A stretch of DNA of 64,000 nucleotides from an uncultured Pelagibacteraceae bacterium (GCA_902557385.1 CACDZF010000002.1:1-64000); one strand, 5' to 3'; counted from the stretch's first letter, positions 31,378 through 42,068 are shown. Numbers and translations: made by a program. The notes: generated by a model not told the origin, from the sequence alone.

Positions 31378-32899
31378 TTTTTGAAAAAATTAAAATTGTA
31401 TTAGTTTGATTAGCGAATTTTATTATTTCCTTATCCCTGATTGAACCCGAGGGCTGTATAACTGCTGATACTCCTGAACTAACCAAAGTTTCGAAGCCAT
31501 CTATAAATGGAAAAAAAGCATCAGATGCTGCAATTATTTTGCTATTATTTTTAAAGCAATTAAACTGTTTCATTTTACTTATAGCAATTTTACAACTATC
31601 CAATCTACTTGATTGTCCTGATCCTATTCCAACAGTTGAGTCATTATTTACTAAAACTATAGCATTTGATTTTACAAATCTACAAACATTGAAAGCAAAT
31701 AACAAATTTTCAAAAGTTTTTTTATCTGGTTTTCTTTTGGAAACAATTTTAAAATCTTTTTTTGAAAAAAATTTATTATCTGTTGATTGAACTAAAAAAC
31801 TATCAAAGTTTGTAATTATATTTTGAGTATCATTTAATTTTAAATTTTTTGCATCAAGTATTCTTAAGTTTTTTTTCCTTTTTAAAATTTTTAAAGCATT
31901 TTTATCAATTCCATTACCAATAATTACTTCTAAAAATATTTTATTTAATTCTAGTGCTAATTTCTTATCAATTTGAAAATTACAAGAAACTATTCCACCA
32001 TAAGCACTGATTGGATCACATTTCAAAGCTAAACTGTAACTTTTTAACTTATTTTTATTTATTGATATTCCACATGGATTTGCATGTTTTACAATTACAG
32101 TTCCTCTATTTTTGGGAAGTGATTTAGAAATACTCAGTGCAGAAAAAATATCGTTATAATTATTATAACTTAATTTTTTACCATGTAGTTGTTTTAGTTT
32201 AAAATCATTATCTTTTGAGTAAATGGCTCCTTCTTGATGGGGGTTTTCACCATATCTTAGCTTTTCTATTAAGTGACCATACAATATTTTTTTTTTAGGA
32301 AATTTATTTTTAGACAATTTGTTAAAATAGTTTGATATTACCGAATCATAATATGCTGTTTCAACAAAAGCACTTTCAGACATCTTTTGTCTGAACCTTA
32401 AAGATGTTCCACCTTTGTTATAGTTTAACTCATCTATTAGACTTAAATATTGACTTGGCTTTGTAATTACAGTTACGAAATTATAATTTTTTGCAGCTGC
32501 TCTAACCATTGTGGGTCCACCAATGTCTATATTTTCAATGATCCTGAGGTGATTTTTTGTATTGTTCAAAATATTTTCAAAAGGGTAAAAATTTACAATA
32601 ACTAAATCAATTTCTTCAAAATTGTTTTTTTTTAATTGTTTTTTATGTAATTTATTTTTTCTTTTACTCAAAATTCCAGCATGTATTTTTGGATGCAGAG
32701 TTTTAACTCTTCCATCCAAGATTTCTGAAAATTTTGTATAATCTGAGACTTCAGTACATTTATATTTAAGTTTTTTTATTTCTTTAAATGTTCCTCCTGA
32801 ACTTATTATTTCTATTTTATGTTTTTTAAGGGTTTTTAAAATAGAAGCTAAATTTTCTTTGTTTGATAGTGAAATTATAGCTCTTTTGATTTTCTTCAT
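31358..32899 (-). CDS. purH: Bifunctional AICAR formyltransferase/IMP cyclohydrolase
   Basis: 'RAIISLSNKENL', 'DGRVKTLHPKIHAGIL', 'KHANPCGI', 'FFPFIDGFETLVSSGVSAVIQPSGSIRD'. Confidence 0.97.
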   Translation of the reverse strand: MKKIKRAIISLSNKENLASILKTLKKHKIEIISSGGTFKEIKKLKYKCTEVSDYTKFSEILDGRVKTLHPKIHAGILSKRKNKLHKKQLKKNNFEEIDLVIVNFYPFENILNNTKNHLRIIENIDIGGPTMVRAAAKNYNFVTVITKPSQYLSLIDELNYNKGGTSLRFRQKMSESAFVETAYYDSVISNYFNKLSKNKFPKKKILYGHLIEKLRYGENPHQEGAIYSKDNDFKLKQLHGKKLSYNNYNDIFSALSISKSLPKNRGTVIVKHANPCGISINKNKLKSYSLALKCDPISAYGGIVSCNFQIDKKLALELNKIFLEVIIGNGIDKNALKILKRKKNLRILDAKNLKLNDTQNIITNFDSFLVQSTDNKFFSKKDFKIVSKRKPDKKTFENLLFAFNVCRFVKSNAIVLVNNDSTVGIGSGQSSRLDSCKIAISKMKQFNCFKNNSKIIAASDAFFPFIDGFETLVSSGVSAVIQPSGSIRDKEIIKFANQTNTILIFSKTRHFRH

Positions 32900-34530
32900 G
32901 AAATTTTAATTAATTCCCATTTTATATTCTGATTTTCATTCTGTGTCATTCCAGAAATAAATATATTTTTATTTTCTATATAAGAATTTTTTTTTCCAAA
33001 ATATAGACCAGTTTCTAAATTTATTTCATATTTATCACATGTAAATTTCCAACCTTCATTTTGGACTTCTATAAAAATATTTTTGTTATCTTGAGTTTTC
33101 ATGACTTTTGAGTTTGGCTCTAAATGAAAACGGATCTCAAAGTTAGTAGATTTGTTGTCTTTTTTTTTAAATAATATATCAGTTCCAACAAATTTATTGT
33201 ATTCAGGAAAAAATTCAATTTTTCTCTCGTGAATAAAGCCGTATCTTTTAAGATAGCCATTATGTGAAGCCAAAACATTCCAGTAGTTTTTTTCAAATAC
33301 AATAGATTTATTCAAAATTTTTAATCCTTTATCAATCACTGAACTTTTATTTCCAATCTTTCTCAGTTTACAAGATGAGGTATTATCAATTACTAAAGTA
33401 CTATGAGTTGCTGTAGATTTTGATAATTCATTTAGCTTATGTTCATGATTTTGAAAATATCCTGAGTTACATATTATTTTTTTTCCACTTGATATAATTT
33501 CAAAAGATAAAGCTCCAGATTGATAATCTTTAGAAAATTTTTTTTCTGGACTAGGACCAACATCCATTATTAATGCAATTTTTTTATTTCTTTGTATTGA
33601 ATAACCTCCTATTTCTTGATTTTCATTTTTAAATTTGTAACCAAATTTTGTTAGATAACTATTAAAATCATCATTATTGATTTCATGATTCCCATTAAAA
33701 AGTATGCTTTGTTTTAAACTTTGAAAAGTAAGAGAGTATGCGGTTCCCAAGTTATATATTGTCTCATCTATATACTCAGGAATATCTGTTTGTGAGTCTT
33801 TTAACCATTCTCTTATTAAAATAAAATATTTATAATAAAAATTTAGTTGCCGAATATTTCTTGATTTAGGAAACCCATCATTATCTAAAGAATATTTAAT
33901 TATTTTTTTTAAAAATTTTAGACCAAATTCTAAATATTTTGATTTATATTGATATGCTAAACCCACAAGGATCAGTGCTGAACATCCTATAATTTTATCA
34001 TCAAGGTCTTTAGATCTTTCAATTTCGTTTATAAGATGATTTGCTTGTTTTTGAATAACTTTATTAAATTTTTTTTTATAATCTTCGCTACTATCTTCAT
34101 AAGTAAGTTTTGAATTAGATATCCAAGCTATAATCCTTTTTGAGAGTATATCGATTTCCCAATTTTTTGAATTGTAATTATTGTTATAGTTTATCCAGTT
34201 AAGTATTATTAACTGAGTAATTTCCTTTGATGATTTAAGATCTAGAGTAAATAGCCAAAAAAAATTGTGTAATTTTTCATAATCTTTTTTTGATATATTT
34301 TCATTTTTCCATATAAAGTCGAAGTTGAAATCATCAATTTTATTTTTCTTTTTTTTATATTTTATAATACAATCTATTAAACCAGAACTTGGTTTATATT
34401 CTAAATTTCTATTTTCAATATTAGATATTTTTTTATTATAAATAATTGAATTTAGATAAAAATTACGTGTCTTGTTTGTAAAGAAAAAAAAAAATCGATT
34501 TATATAATTAAATGAATTTTTTAAAAACAT
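32896..34530 (-). CDS. Heparinase II/III family protein
   Basis: 'IGGYSIQRNKKIALIMDVGPSPEKKFSKDYQSGALSFEII', 'ATHSTLVIDNTSSC', 'HNGYLKRYGFIHERKIEF'; upstream of purH as in other alphaproteobacteria. Confidence 0.85.
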   Translation of the reverse strand: MFLKNSFNYINRFFFFFTNKTRNFYLNSIIYNKKISNIENRNLEYKPSSGLIDCIIKYKKKKNKIDDFNFDFIWKNENISKKDYEKLHNFFWLFTLDLKSSKEITQLIILNWINYNNNYNSKNWEIDILSKRIIAWISNSKLTYEDSSEDYKKKFNKVIQKQANHLINEIERSKDLDDKIIGCSALILVGLAYQYKSKYLEFGLKFLKKIIKYSLDNDGFPKSRNIRQLNFYYKYFILIREWLKDSQTDIPEYIDETIYNLGTAYSLTFQSLKQSILFNGNHEINNDDFNSYLTKFGYKFKNENQEIGGYSIQRNKKIALIMDVGPSPEKKFSKDYQSGALSFEIISSGKKIICNSGYFQNHEHKLNELSKSTATHSTLVIDNTSSCKLRKIGNKSSVIDKGLKILNKSIVFEKNYWNVLASHNGYLKRYGFIHERKIEFFPEYNKFVGTDILFKKKDNKSTNFEIRFHLEPNSKVMKTQDNKNIFIEVQNEGWKFTCDKYEINLETGLYFGKKNSYIENKNIFISGMTQNENQNIKWELIKIS

Positions 34531-34536
34531 CCTATG

Positions 34537-35196
34537 TTAACTTAACTTTAAAGTATCAATATTTTTTTTAATATCACCATTATTACTTTTAAATATTGTG
34601 GTTCCAGAAACAAGAATGTTTGCTCCTGCCTCTATTACACTTTTACTATTTTCAAAATTTATTCCACCATCAACTTCAATATCAAAATTGAAATTTTTTT
34701 CATTTTTAATTAGTTTTAGTTTTTCAATTTTTTCGATGACATCAGGTATAAATTTTTGTCCACCAAATCCAGGATGAACACTCATTATCAAAACTAAATC
34801 TATATCTTTTAATATATCTTTTATTAAATCAATTTTAGAGTCAGGATTTAAAGATACTCCAACTTTTTTATTTAAGCTTCTTATAAGATTTATAGATTCC
34901 TTCAAATTTTCAGTTGCTTCTGGGTGAATAGTGATAATATTTGCTCCAGCATCAGCAAAATCTTTTATATATTTATGAACAGGAGATATCATTAAATGGA
35001 CATCAAAAATTAGATTAGTATATTTTCTTAAACTTTTAATTACAGGTGGACCAATAGTTAAATTTGGAACAAAGTGACCATCCATAACATCTACATGTAT
35101 CATATCAGCTCCTGCCTCCTCTAATCTTTTTATCTCGTTTCCCAATTGACTGAAATCAGCTGATAATATCGAAGGTGAAATTTTAATTTTTTTCAT
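34537..35196 (-). CDS. rpe: Ribulose-phosphate 3-epimerase
   Basis: 'ISPSILSADFSQLGNEIKRLEEAGADMIHVDVMDGHFVPNLTIGP'. Confidence 0.97.
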   Translation of the reverse strand: MKKIKISPSILSADFSQLGNEIKRLEEAGADMIHVDVMDGHFVPNLTIGPPVIKSLRKYTNLIFDVHLMISPVHKYIKDFADAGANIITIHPEATENLKESINLIRSLNKKVGVSLNPDSKIDLIKDILKDIDLVLIMSVHPGFGGQKFIPDVIEKIEKLKLIKNEKNFNFDIEVDGGINFENSKSVIEAGANILVSGTTIFKSNNGDIKKNIDTLKLS

Positions 35197-35240
35197 TAAT
35201 TGAATACTTAACTAGTATCAATTTTAATTTTTAATTTGAA

Positions 35241-35591
35241 TTATTTTTTTCCAAAAATTTGGTAAATTTGTGATGCAATTTCGCTTTCTAGAGGAAAAGA
35301 TAGCATGCCCATGACAGAATATCCCAATAAATATGGAAATAAGTAAAATCTAAACATAAAAAAAAACCAAGCTACGTAAAGTGGGACAATGGGTCTTACT
35401 ATGAAGGTAGGCGTTATTGGTTTGAATAAATTGAGCAATGGATCAGTAAGCTTTACGAAAACTTTCATGAAAAAAAACTCAGAATTTTCTCTTTGGAAGA
35501 TATTCATGGCCACTCTTCCAATTAGTGTCCACATAATCATGCCCATTACATAATCAATTAAATAAACAAATGGATGAAAATTTGCAGACAT
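35241..35591 (-). CDS. YggT-like small integral membrane protein
   Basis: Hydrophobic; 'FVKLTDPLLNLFKPITPTF' resembles YggT repeat. Confidence 0.55.
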   Translation of the reverse strand: MSANFHPFVYLIDYVMGMIMWTLIGRVAMNIFQRENSEFFFMKVFVKLTDPLLNLFKPITPTFIVRPIVPLYVAWFFFMFRFYLFPYLLGYSVMGMLSFPLESEIASQIYQIFGKK

Positions 35592-35609
35592 GTATTTAAG
35601 ACTTAATAA

Positions 35610-35632
35610 AAGGGGCGATTATATCGCCCCTT
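35610..35632 (-). terminator. Rho-independent terminator for the minus-strand symporter operon
   Basis: AAGGGGCGAT-TAT-ATCGCCCCTT inverted repeat, 10-bp stem; followed on minus strand by TTATT. Confidence 0.8.
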
Positions 35633-35645
35633 AAATTTTAATTAT

Positions 35646-37466
35646 TTAGTGTGATTTAGCAAGTACTGTTTTACCGCTAGGTACACGTACTTCATCAACC
35701 ATTCTTTGAGTAGCTGCATCTGGTGCTTTAGTAATTAAACTAACAACAACCATAGATACTAAACTAACCAATGATCCAACTATTCCGAATGTAAGTTGAG
35801 TTATACCCCAGAATCCAGCTCCGCCATTACGTACCCAAATTAGATACGCAGTACCAGAAATTAGACCTAGAAGCATTCCCGCAACAGCGCCCGGTGCATT
35901 TGCTCTCTTCCACCATACACCAAGTACAAGTGGGAAGAACAATCCTGACATTGCAAAGTCAAAAGCCCATATAACTGAACCTAAGATACCTTGGATCTCA
36001 AGAGCTGCAATAGATGCTCCAGCAAAACCAATTAAGAATAATAATACCCTTGCAACAATTAGTCTTTTAGCTGTTTCTGCTTTAGGATTAATGATTTTAT
36101 AGTAAATGTCATGAGACAGTGCGTTTGAAATCGCAAGAACTAAACCGTCTGCAGTTGACATGGCAGCAGCCATACCTCCAGCAGCAACAAGTCCTGAAAT
36201 TACATAAGGCAATCCAGCAATCTCTGGAGTAGCTAATACTACAGCTTTACCACCCATGAAAAACTCATTCAACTCAAGTTTTCCATTTCCGTTAAAGTCG
36301 CTTACAAACATTAAGTTCGCTTGGTTCCAGTTTTGGTACCAGTCTAGTGCTTGTACATCAGAAATTGATTTACCAATAATACCTGTTGAAAGGTTTGGAT
36401 CCATCAGTGACAGTTTTGATAATGTAGCTAACATTGGTGCTGAAGAATAAAGTAGGAATATAAAGAATAATGACCAACCTACTGATCTTCTAGCAGTTTT
36501 TACACTAGGAGTAGTAAAATATCTCATCATCACGTGAGGTAATGAAGCTGTTCCAGCCATCATACAAACCGCTAATGAAATAAATTTCCAAGGTGTAGTG
36601 TTAACTTCAGAATGTGCTTTAGTTATACCAGCTAAGCCTTTTGGCACTGTAGCCAAATCGGCCGCAGAGTTTTTAACAGAACCTAAACCAAATTGGCTTT
36701 CCAGTTCAGCAATTCTAGCTACTTCATCAGCTAACATAAAGTGCGGAAAGAAACCGGCACCCATTTTATTGCTTATCCAGAATACTGGTAATAAGTATGC
36801 TATGATTAGCACGATATATTGTGCAACCTGCGTCCATGTAACTGCTCTCATACCGCCAAGCATAGAACACATCAAGATACTTGCTAAACCAACATAAACC
36901 GCAATTCCAAATGGAATATCTAGTGCTACAGAAGCAATTGTTCCTGTTGCATTGATTTGTGCTGTTACGTAAGTAAATGAAGCAACTGTTAAGACTAAAA
37001 CTGCAGATAATCTAGCTAAGTTTCCACCGTATCTAGTACCAATAAAGTCTGGCACTGTGTAACATCCAAACTTTCTTAAGTAAGGTGCTAAAAGTGATGC
37101 AACTAGTACATATCCACCTGTCCATCCTACTAACAGAGCCATATAACCATAACCTTTAAAATAAATTCCTCCTGCCATTGCAACGAATGAAGCACCAGAC
37201 ATCCAGTCTGCTGCCGTTGCCATTCCGTTGAAAACAGTTGGAACTTGTCTTCCAGCTACGTAATACGCATCTGCTTGCATAGTTCGAGATAACCAACCAA
37301 TGAAAGCATAAATAAAAACAGTAAATGCAACGAAGAAAATACCTATTAATTTCGCTGACATACCCGCTTGTTCTGCTATCGCCATTAAGATTATGAATAC
37401 TAGGAAACCCCCAGTATAAATTCCATAAACTTTTGGCAGGTTATCTATAAATTTTCCTTTAATCAT
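35646..37466 (-). CDS. Sodium:solute symporter (SSS family, ActP-like), large subunit
   Basis: ~13 TM segments; 'YVAGRQVPTVFNGMATAADWMSGASFVAMAGGIY'; paired with DUF4212 small subunit. Confidence 0.92.
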   Translation of the reverse strand: MIKGKFIDNLPKVYGIYTGGFLVFIILMAIAEQAGMSAKLIGIFFVAFTVFIYAFIGWLSRTMQADAYYVAGRQVPTVFNGMATAADWMSGASFVAMAGGIYFKGYGYMALLVGWTGGYVLVASLLAPYLRKFGCYTVPDFIGTRYGGNLARLSAVLVLTVASFTYVTAQINATGTIASVALDIPFGIAVYVGLASILMCSMLGGMRAVTWTQVAQYIVLIIAYLLPVFWISNKMGAGFFPHFMLADEVARIAELESQFGLGSVKNSAADLATVPKGLAGITKAHSEVNTTPWKFISLAVCMMAGTASLPHVMMRYFTTPSVKTARRSVGWSLFFIFLLYSSAPMLATLSKLSLMDPNLSTGIIGKSISDVQALDWYQNWNQANLMFVSDFNGNGKLELNEFFMGGKAVVLATPEIAGLPYVISGLVAAGGMAAAMSTADGLVLAISNALSHDIYYKIINPKAETAKRLIVARVLLFLIGFAGASIAALEIQGILGSVIWAFDFAMSGLFFPLVLGVWWKRANAPGAVAGMLLGLISGTAYLIWVRNGGAGFWGITQLTFGIVGSLVSLVSMVVVSLITKAPDAATQRMVDEVRVPSGKTVLAKSH

Positions 37467-37468
37467 AT

Positions 37469-37732
37469 TTAGTCACCCTCTCTTTCAGTATAACCAAATT
37501 CTTCATCTATTTTTTCTTGTCTATTTGCAAACCAAAAAATTAGTATTACGAAAATTCCAAGAGACCCTTGACATGTCATATAATATGACAATGGATATCC
37601 TAACGGTCTAAAATTAGATGCTTCCATTTCGGCTCCGAAGAAAAAGATGCCAATTGAGAACACAAACCAGATCGCCAAAGTTACGAATAGGTGATTTCTG
37701 GTTTTTTCCCAATGTTGTGCTTGTTTTGACAT
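37469..37732 (-). CDS. Sodium/substrate symporter small subunit (DUF4212)
   Basis: 'HWEKTRNHLFVTLAIWFVFSIGIFFFG...PLSYYMTCQGSLGIFVILIFWFANRQEKIDEEFG'. Confidence 0.92.
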   Translation of the reverse strand: MSKQAQHWEKTRNHLFVTLAIWFVFSIGIFFFGAEMEASNFRPLGYPLSYYMTCQGSLGIFVILIFWFANRQEKIDEEFGYTEREGD

Positions 37733-37849
37733 TTTTAATCCTCCCTATAGGTTAAAAGACGTGAGCATACTTATAAAAATTAATATTGAAACCCCTAATA
37801 TCCTGGTATTAGCTAGTATTATTAAATATAAAACAACCTGAACTAGAAA

Positions 37850-38476
37850 ATGGCACTAAAGTATAGATTTAACTTAAAAGATATAAAGCTAGAAGACTTT
37901 AAGGTTTATCTGCTTGCATTATTTAAAGCATTTATACCAAAGAAAAAAATTAAAAATATTGATGAATTAAAAGAATTTATTCAAAAAAAATCAGCATGGG
38001 TATCCCAAGTAACTTTATATGGTTATTTAAAAACAAGAATGGGAACAAGATATGTTTTACACTTTGATAACGAAGCATTGTTAGAATCAATTAATAAAGC
38101 TAAATGGAATATTTATTCAGTGGCATTACAAGATCTAACTTTTTTTGCTTTTTCATACTTGAATGCTTTTTTTAACTATCAAGAAGTTGACAATGCAAAA
38201 AAGATTTATGAGGGAATTTTAGATGATGAAATTTCTAATGGGATGCCACTTGATGTAATAGAAAAAGGAAAAAAAAATTTCGAAGAACGTTTACAAAAAA
38301 TAAATTGGAAAACTCATTTCAAATCTTTACCATTTAATGATAGCGCTTTGTCTTTATATGATTGGGCACCTATTGCCGAAGAACTAAAAGTTTTAGATAG
38401 AAAAATAGTTTTAAATTCAATGATCCTTAAATGGGATAATATTAAAGAAGAATTTATAAAATTAATTAAATTTTAA
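37850..38476 (+). CDS. Conserved hypothetical protein
   Basis: 208-aa ORF, well packed with neighbours; no motif recognised. Confidence 0.7.
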   Translation: MALKYRFNLKDIKLEDFKVYLLALFKAFIPKKKIKNIDELKEFIQKKSAWVSQVTLYGYLKTRMGTRYVLHFDNEALLESINKAKWNIYSVALQDLTFFAFSYLNAFFNYQEVDNAKKIYEGILDDEISNGMPLDVIEKGKKNFEERLQKINWKTHFKSLPFNDSALSLYDWAPIAEELKVLDRKIVLNSMILKWDNIKEEFIKLIKF

Positions 38477-40512
38477 TTATTTTTTCTATTTTCGACCAAA
38501 CTTTCAACAACACTTGGATCTGCTAGCGTGGTAGTATCACCTAATTGATCATGCTCGTTAGCTGCGATTTTTCTTAGAATTCTTCGCATAATTTTTCCAG
38601 ATCTAGTTTTTGGAAGTCCAGGGGAAAAATGTATAAGGTCAGGAGTTGCAATTGGTCCTATTTGTTTTCTAACCCAAAGTTTTAATTCTCTTTCTAGATC
38701 TAAATTTTCTTTTTCATTAGCATTCAAGGTTACATAACAATACAATCCATTTCCTTTAATATCATGAGGATAACCTACAACTGCAGCCTCAGCTACTTTG
38801 GGATGTGCAACAAAAGCACTTTCTATCTCTGCTGTTCCCAAATTGTGACCAGAGACTATGATTACATCATCTACTCTACCTGTGATCCAATAATATCCAT
38901 CCTTATCTCTCCTACATCCATCACCAGTAAAATATTTTCCATCAAATTGTGAAAAGTAAGTATCTATAAATCTTTGGTGATCGCCATAAACAGTTCTCAT
39001 TTGCCCAGGCCATGATTGAGCTATACATAATCTACCTTGGCATTCACCATGTAAAGTTTGTCCCTTTTCATCAACAATAACTGGTTTAATTCCATAAAAT
39101 GGTTTTGTTGCAGATCCGGGCTTTAAATTTATTGCACCAGTTTGAGGGCTAATTAATATTCCTCCCGTTTCAGTTTGCCACCATGTATCAACAATAGGAC
39201 ATTTTGAATTTCCAACTGTTTTAAAATACCACATCCATGCTTCTGGATTAATCGGTTCTCCAACAGTTCCTAATAGTTTTAGAGATTTCCTTGAAGTTTT
39301 TTTTACAGGTGAATTTCCTTCTCTCATAAGAGCCCTTATTGCTGTAGGTGCTGTATAAAAAATATTTACTTTATGTTTATCAACAATTTGCCACCATCTA
39401 GAGCTATCTGGATATGTTGGTATTCCTTCAAACATTATAGTTGTTGCTCCATTAGCAAGAGGCCCATAGATTATATAGCTATGACCAGTTATCCAGCCGA
39501 TGTCAGCAGTACACCAGTAAATATCTTTTGGTTTATAATTAAAAATATATTGATGTGTCATAGAAGCATAAACCATGTAACCACCTGTAGTATGCAAAAC
39601 TCCCTTAGGCTTTCCAGTTGAGCCTGATGTATATAATATAAACAAAGGGTCCTCTGCATTCATTTCTTCTGGTTCACAATTAGTTGAAACATTTTTTATC
39701 ATATCTTCGTACCAAACATCTCTTTCACTATTCCAATTGATATAATTTCCAGTTCTTTTAACTACGATACATTTTTTTATATCTCTGCATTTGGATAATG
39801 CTTGGTCAGTAATATCTTTAAGTGAAATGAGCTTTCCTCCTCTTACTCCTTCATCTGCAGTTATTACATAATCTGATTCACAGTCATCAATTCTTCCAGC
39901 TATAGAGTCTGGGGAAAAACCACCAAATATAATTGAGTGTACGGCTCCTATTCTCGCACATGCTAGCATAGTAAAAGCTAATTCTGGGATCATTGTGAGA
40001 TAAATGGTAACTCTGTCACCTTTTTTAACTCCCAATTGCTTGAGTCCATTTGCTACTCTCGATACTTCTTTATGTAATTGTTTGTAAGAAATTTTTTTAG
40101 TATCTTTTGGGTCATCACCAACCCAAATTATTGCAGTTTTATCTTTTTTATCTTTTAAATGTCTATCAATGCAATTAGCAGATGCATTTAAAGTTCCATC
40201 CTCATACCACTTTATGTAGACCTCATCTTTACTATATTTAACATTTTTAATTTTTTTGTATGGCTTAATCCAAGTTATTCTTTTTCCTTCTTTTTTCCAA
40301 AAATCTTCATTGTTTTTAATTGATTTTTTATATTTTTTTTCATATCCAGATTTATTTATCAGGGCTCTTTTAACCCACTCACTTTTAATTTTAATATTCA
40401 AATCGCTATTAGATTGAACTTTTTTATTCTTTTTTCTATTTGAAGATTTGTTTCTTTTTTTAAGTTTTTTAAAAACTCTTTTTTTTTTTGTTTTTTTAGA
40501 TCTCTTAGCCAT
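38473..40512 (-). CDS. acs: Acetyl-CoA synthetase with Lys-rich N-terminal extension
   Basis: '[26 protein letters not shown]', '[20 protein letters not shown]', '[18 protein letters not shown]'. Confidence 0.95.
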   Translation of the reverse strand: MAKRSKKTKKKRVFKKLKKRNKSSNRKKNKKVQSNSDLNIKIKSEWVKRALINKSGYEKKYKKSIKNNEDFWKKEGKRITWIKPYKKIKNVKYSKDEVYIKWYEDGTLNASANCIDRHLKDKKDKTAIIWVGDDPKDTKKISYKQLHKEVSRVANGLKQLGVKKGDRVTIYLTMIPELAFTMLACARIGAVHSIIFGGFSPDSIAGRIDDCESDYVITADEGVRGGKLISLKDITDQALSKCRDIKKCIVVKRTGNYINWNSERDVWYEDMIKNVSTNCEPEEMNAEDPLFILYTSGSTGKPKGVLHTTGGYMVYASMTHQYIFNYKPKDIYWCTADIGWITGHSYIIYGPLANGATTIMFEGIPTYPDSSRWWQIVDKHKVNIFYTAPTAIRALMREGNSPVKKTSRKSLKLLGTVGEPINPEAWMWYFKTVGNSKCPIVDTWWQTETGGILISPQTGAINLKPGSATKPFYGIKPVIVDEKGQTLHGECQGRLCIAQSWPGQMRTVYGDHQRFIDTYFSQFDGKYFTGDGCRRDKDGYYWITGRVDDVIIVSGHNLGTAEIESAFVAHPKVAEAAVVGYPHDIKGNGLYCYVTLNANEKENLDLERELKLWVRKQIGPIATPDLIHFSPGLPKTRSGKIMRRILRKIAANEHDQLGDTTTLADPSVVESLVENRKNN

Positions 40513-40515
40513 GAT

Positions 40516-40938
40516 TTATTTTGTTTGAATACTACCTATCTTATTAATAATTTTCCAGCTTTTAGAGTCTATTTCCATCACTGATAATCTGCTTTGTTTT
40601 ATAAGAGATAAGTGAACTAATTCTTTATTTTTTTTAATATTTTCTAGTGTTACTGGTTTTTTTAATAGACTTTTAAACTTGACTTTTACTGCAACAAATC
40701 TTTTTTTCTTGTCTGAAGGATCAATAAAAGCTTTCTTAATTACTTCCACAATTCCAACTATTTCTTTTCCAATATTTGAGTGATAAAAAAAACATAAATC
40801 TCCTTTATTCATTTTTTTTAAATTATTTGCAGCCTGATAATTTCTAACACCATCCCATATAGTTCCTTTTGCGCCATCTTTTTTTTGCTGAGATATAGAC
40901 CAAACATCTGGCTCAGATTTGAGTAACCAATACTGCAT
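40516..40938 (-). CDS. EVE domain protein
   Basis: 'YWLLKSEPDVWSI...WDGVRNYQAANNLKKMNKGDLCFFYHSN'. Confidence 0.93.
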   Translation of the reverse strand: MQYWLLKSEPDVWSISQQKKDGAKGTIWDGVRNYQAANNLKKMNKGDLCFFYHSNIGKEIVGIVEVIKKAFIDPSDKKKRFVAVKVKFKSLLKKPVTLENIKKNKELVHLSLIKQSRLSVMEIDSKSWKIINKIGSIQTK

Positions 40939-42008
40939 TACAATTTTACACCTGCTCCTTTTAAAAAAATAGCTTGTTCATCTAATTGCCATCTTGGTTT
41001 AATAGGGTAGTCTAGATTATTAAATTGTTTTTTTTTAAATTTTTCTAAACCTACCATTGCTATCATTGCAGCATTATCTCCACATAAATTAGTTGGAGGA
41101 AAAATTGGTTCAAAATTTTCTTCATGGCATAAGTTTTCTAAAACTTTTCTAATCTTTTTATTTGCAGCAACACCTCCAGCTACAACAAACTTATTTCCTT
41201 TTTTATTTATCTTTCTAAATTCTTTGAAAGCAATTTTGCTTTTTTTGTAAAGTATTTCCTCAATAGTTTTTTGGAAAGAAGCTGCAAGATCAAATATTTC
41301 TTTTTTAGTTTTAATTTTTTTAGAAATTTTTAAAACTGCAGTCTTAAGGCCAGCGAATGATAAATTGCAACCACCTTTGTTAATTATAGGCTTAGGCAAA
41401 TCAAATTTATTTGGATCTCCTTGCTCTGCGTACTCCTCAATTTGTGGACCTCCAGGAAATTCAATACCAATTAATTTTGCAGTTTTATCAAAAGCTTCAC
41501 CAACCGCATCGTCAATAGTTGTTCCCAGCCTTTTATACTTTCCTAAATTTTTAACACTTAGAAATTGACTGTGCCCACCAGAAATTAAAAGCAACAAATA
41601 TGGGTAATCAAGCTTTGAATTTAATTTTGGGCTTAATGCATGTCCTTCAAGATGATTAACGGCAATAAAAGGTTTTTTCAATGAAGCAGCAACTGCTTTT
41701 CCAAAATTAAGACCAACAGACAAACAAACAATAAGTCCTGGACCAGCTGTAGCTGCTACAGCATCAATATTTTTTATATTTATTCCACTTTCGGAAATAG
41801 CTTTTTTTGATATTAAATCAATTTTTTCTGCATGGGATCTTGCTGCAAGTTCTGGAACAACTCCTCCAAACTCTTTATGAACATCAACTTGACTAGAAAT
41901 GATGTTGGATAAAATTTTAACGTTTCCCTCTTCATTTTCTTGTATTATTGAAGCTGCGGTTTCGTCACAGCTTGTTTCAATTCCTAATATTATAGGTTTT
42001 TTTTTCAT
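40938..42008 (-). CDS. tsaD: tRNA t6A threonylcarbamoyltransferase TsaD
   Basis: 'LGIETSCDETAASI', 'NHLEGHALSP', 'LLISGGHSQF'. Confidence 0.98.
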   Translation of the reverse strand: MKKKPIILGIETSCDETAASIIQENEEGNVKILSNIISSQVDVHKEFGGVVPELAARSHAEKIDLISKKAISESGINIKNIDAVAATAGPGLIVCLSVGLNFGKAVAASLKKPFIAVNHLEGHALSPKLNSKLDYPYLLLLISGGHSQFLSVKNLGKYKRLGTTIDDAVGEAFDKTAKLIGIEFPGGPQIEEYAEQGDPNKFDLPKPIINKGGCNLSFAGLKTAVLKISKKIKTKKEIFDLAASFQKTIEEILYKKSKIAFKEFRKINKKGNKFVVAGGVAANKKIRKVLENLCHEENFEPIFPPTNLCGDNAAMIAMVGLEKFKKKQFNNLDYPIKPRWQLDEQAIFLKGAGVKL

Positions 42009-42068
42009 TAAATTAGTTTTTATAAATAATACAATCTCAATGTAAGATATGGATTATAAACAAATTAA

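Noticed and set aside
36256-36897. Plus-strand ORFs 36256-36450 and 36598-36897
   Set aside because: Antisense to the SSS symporter; no independent support
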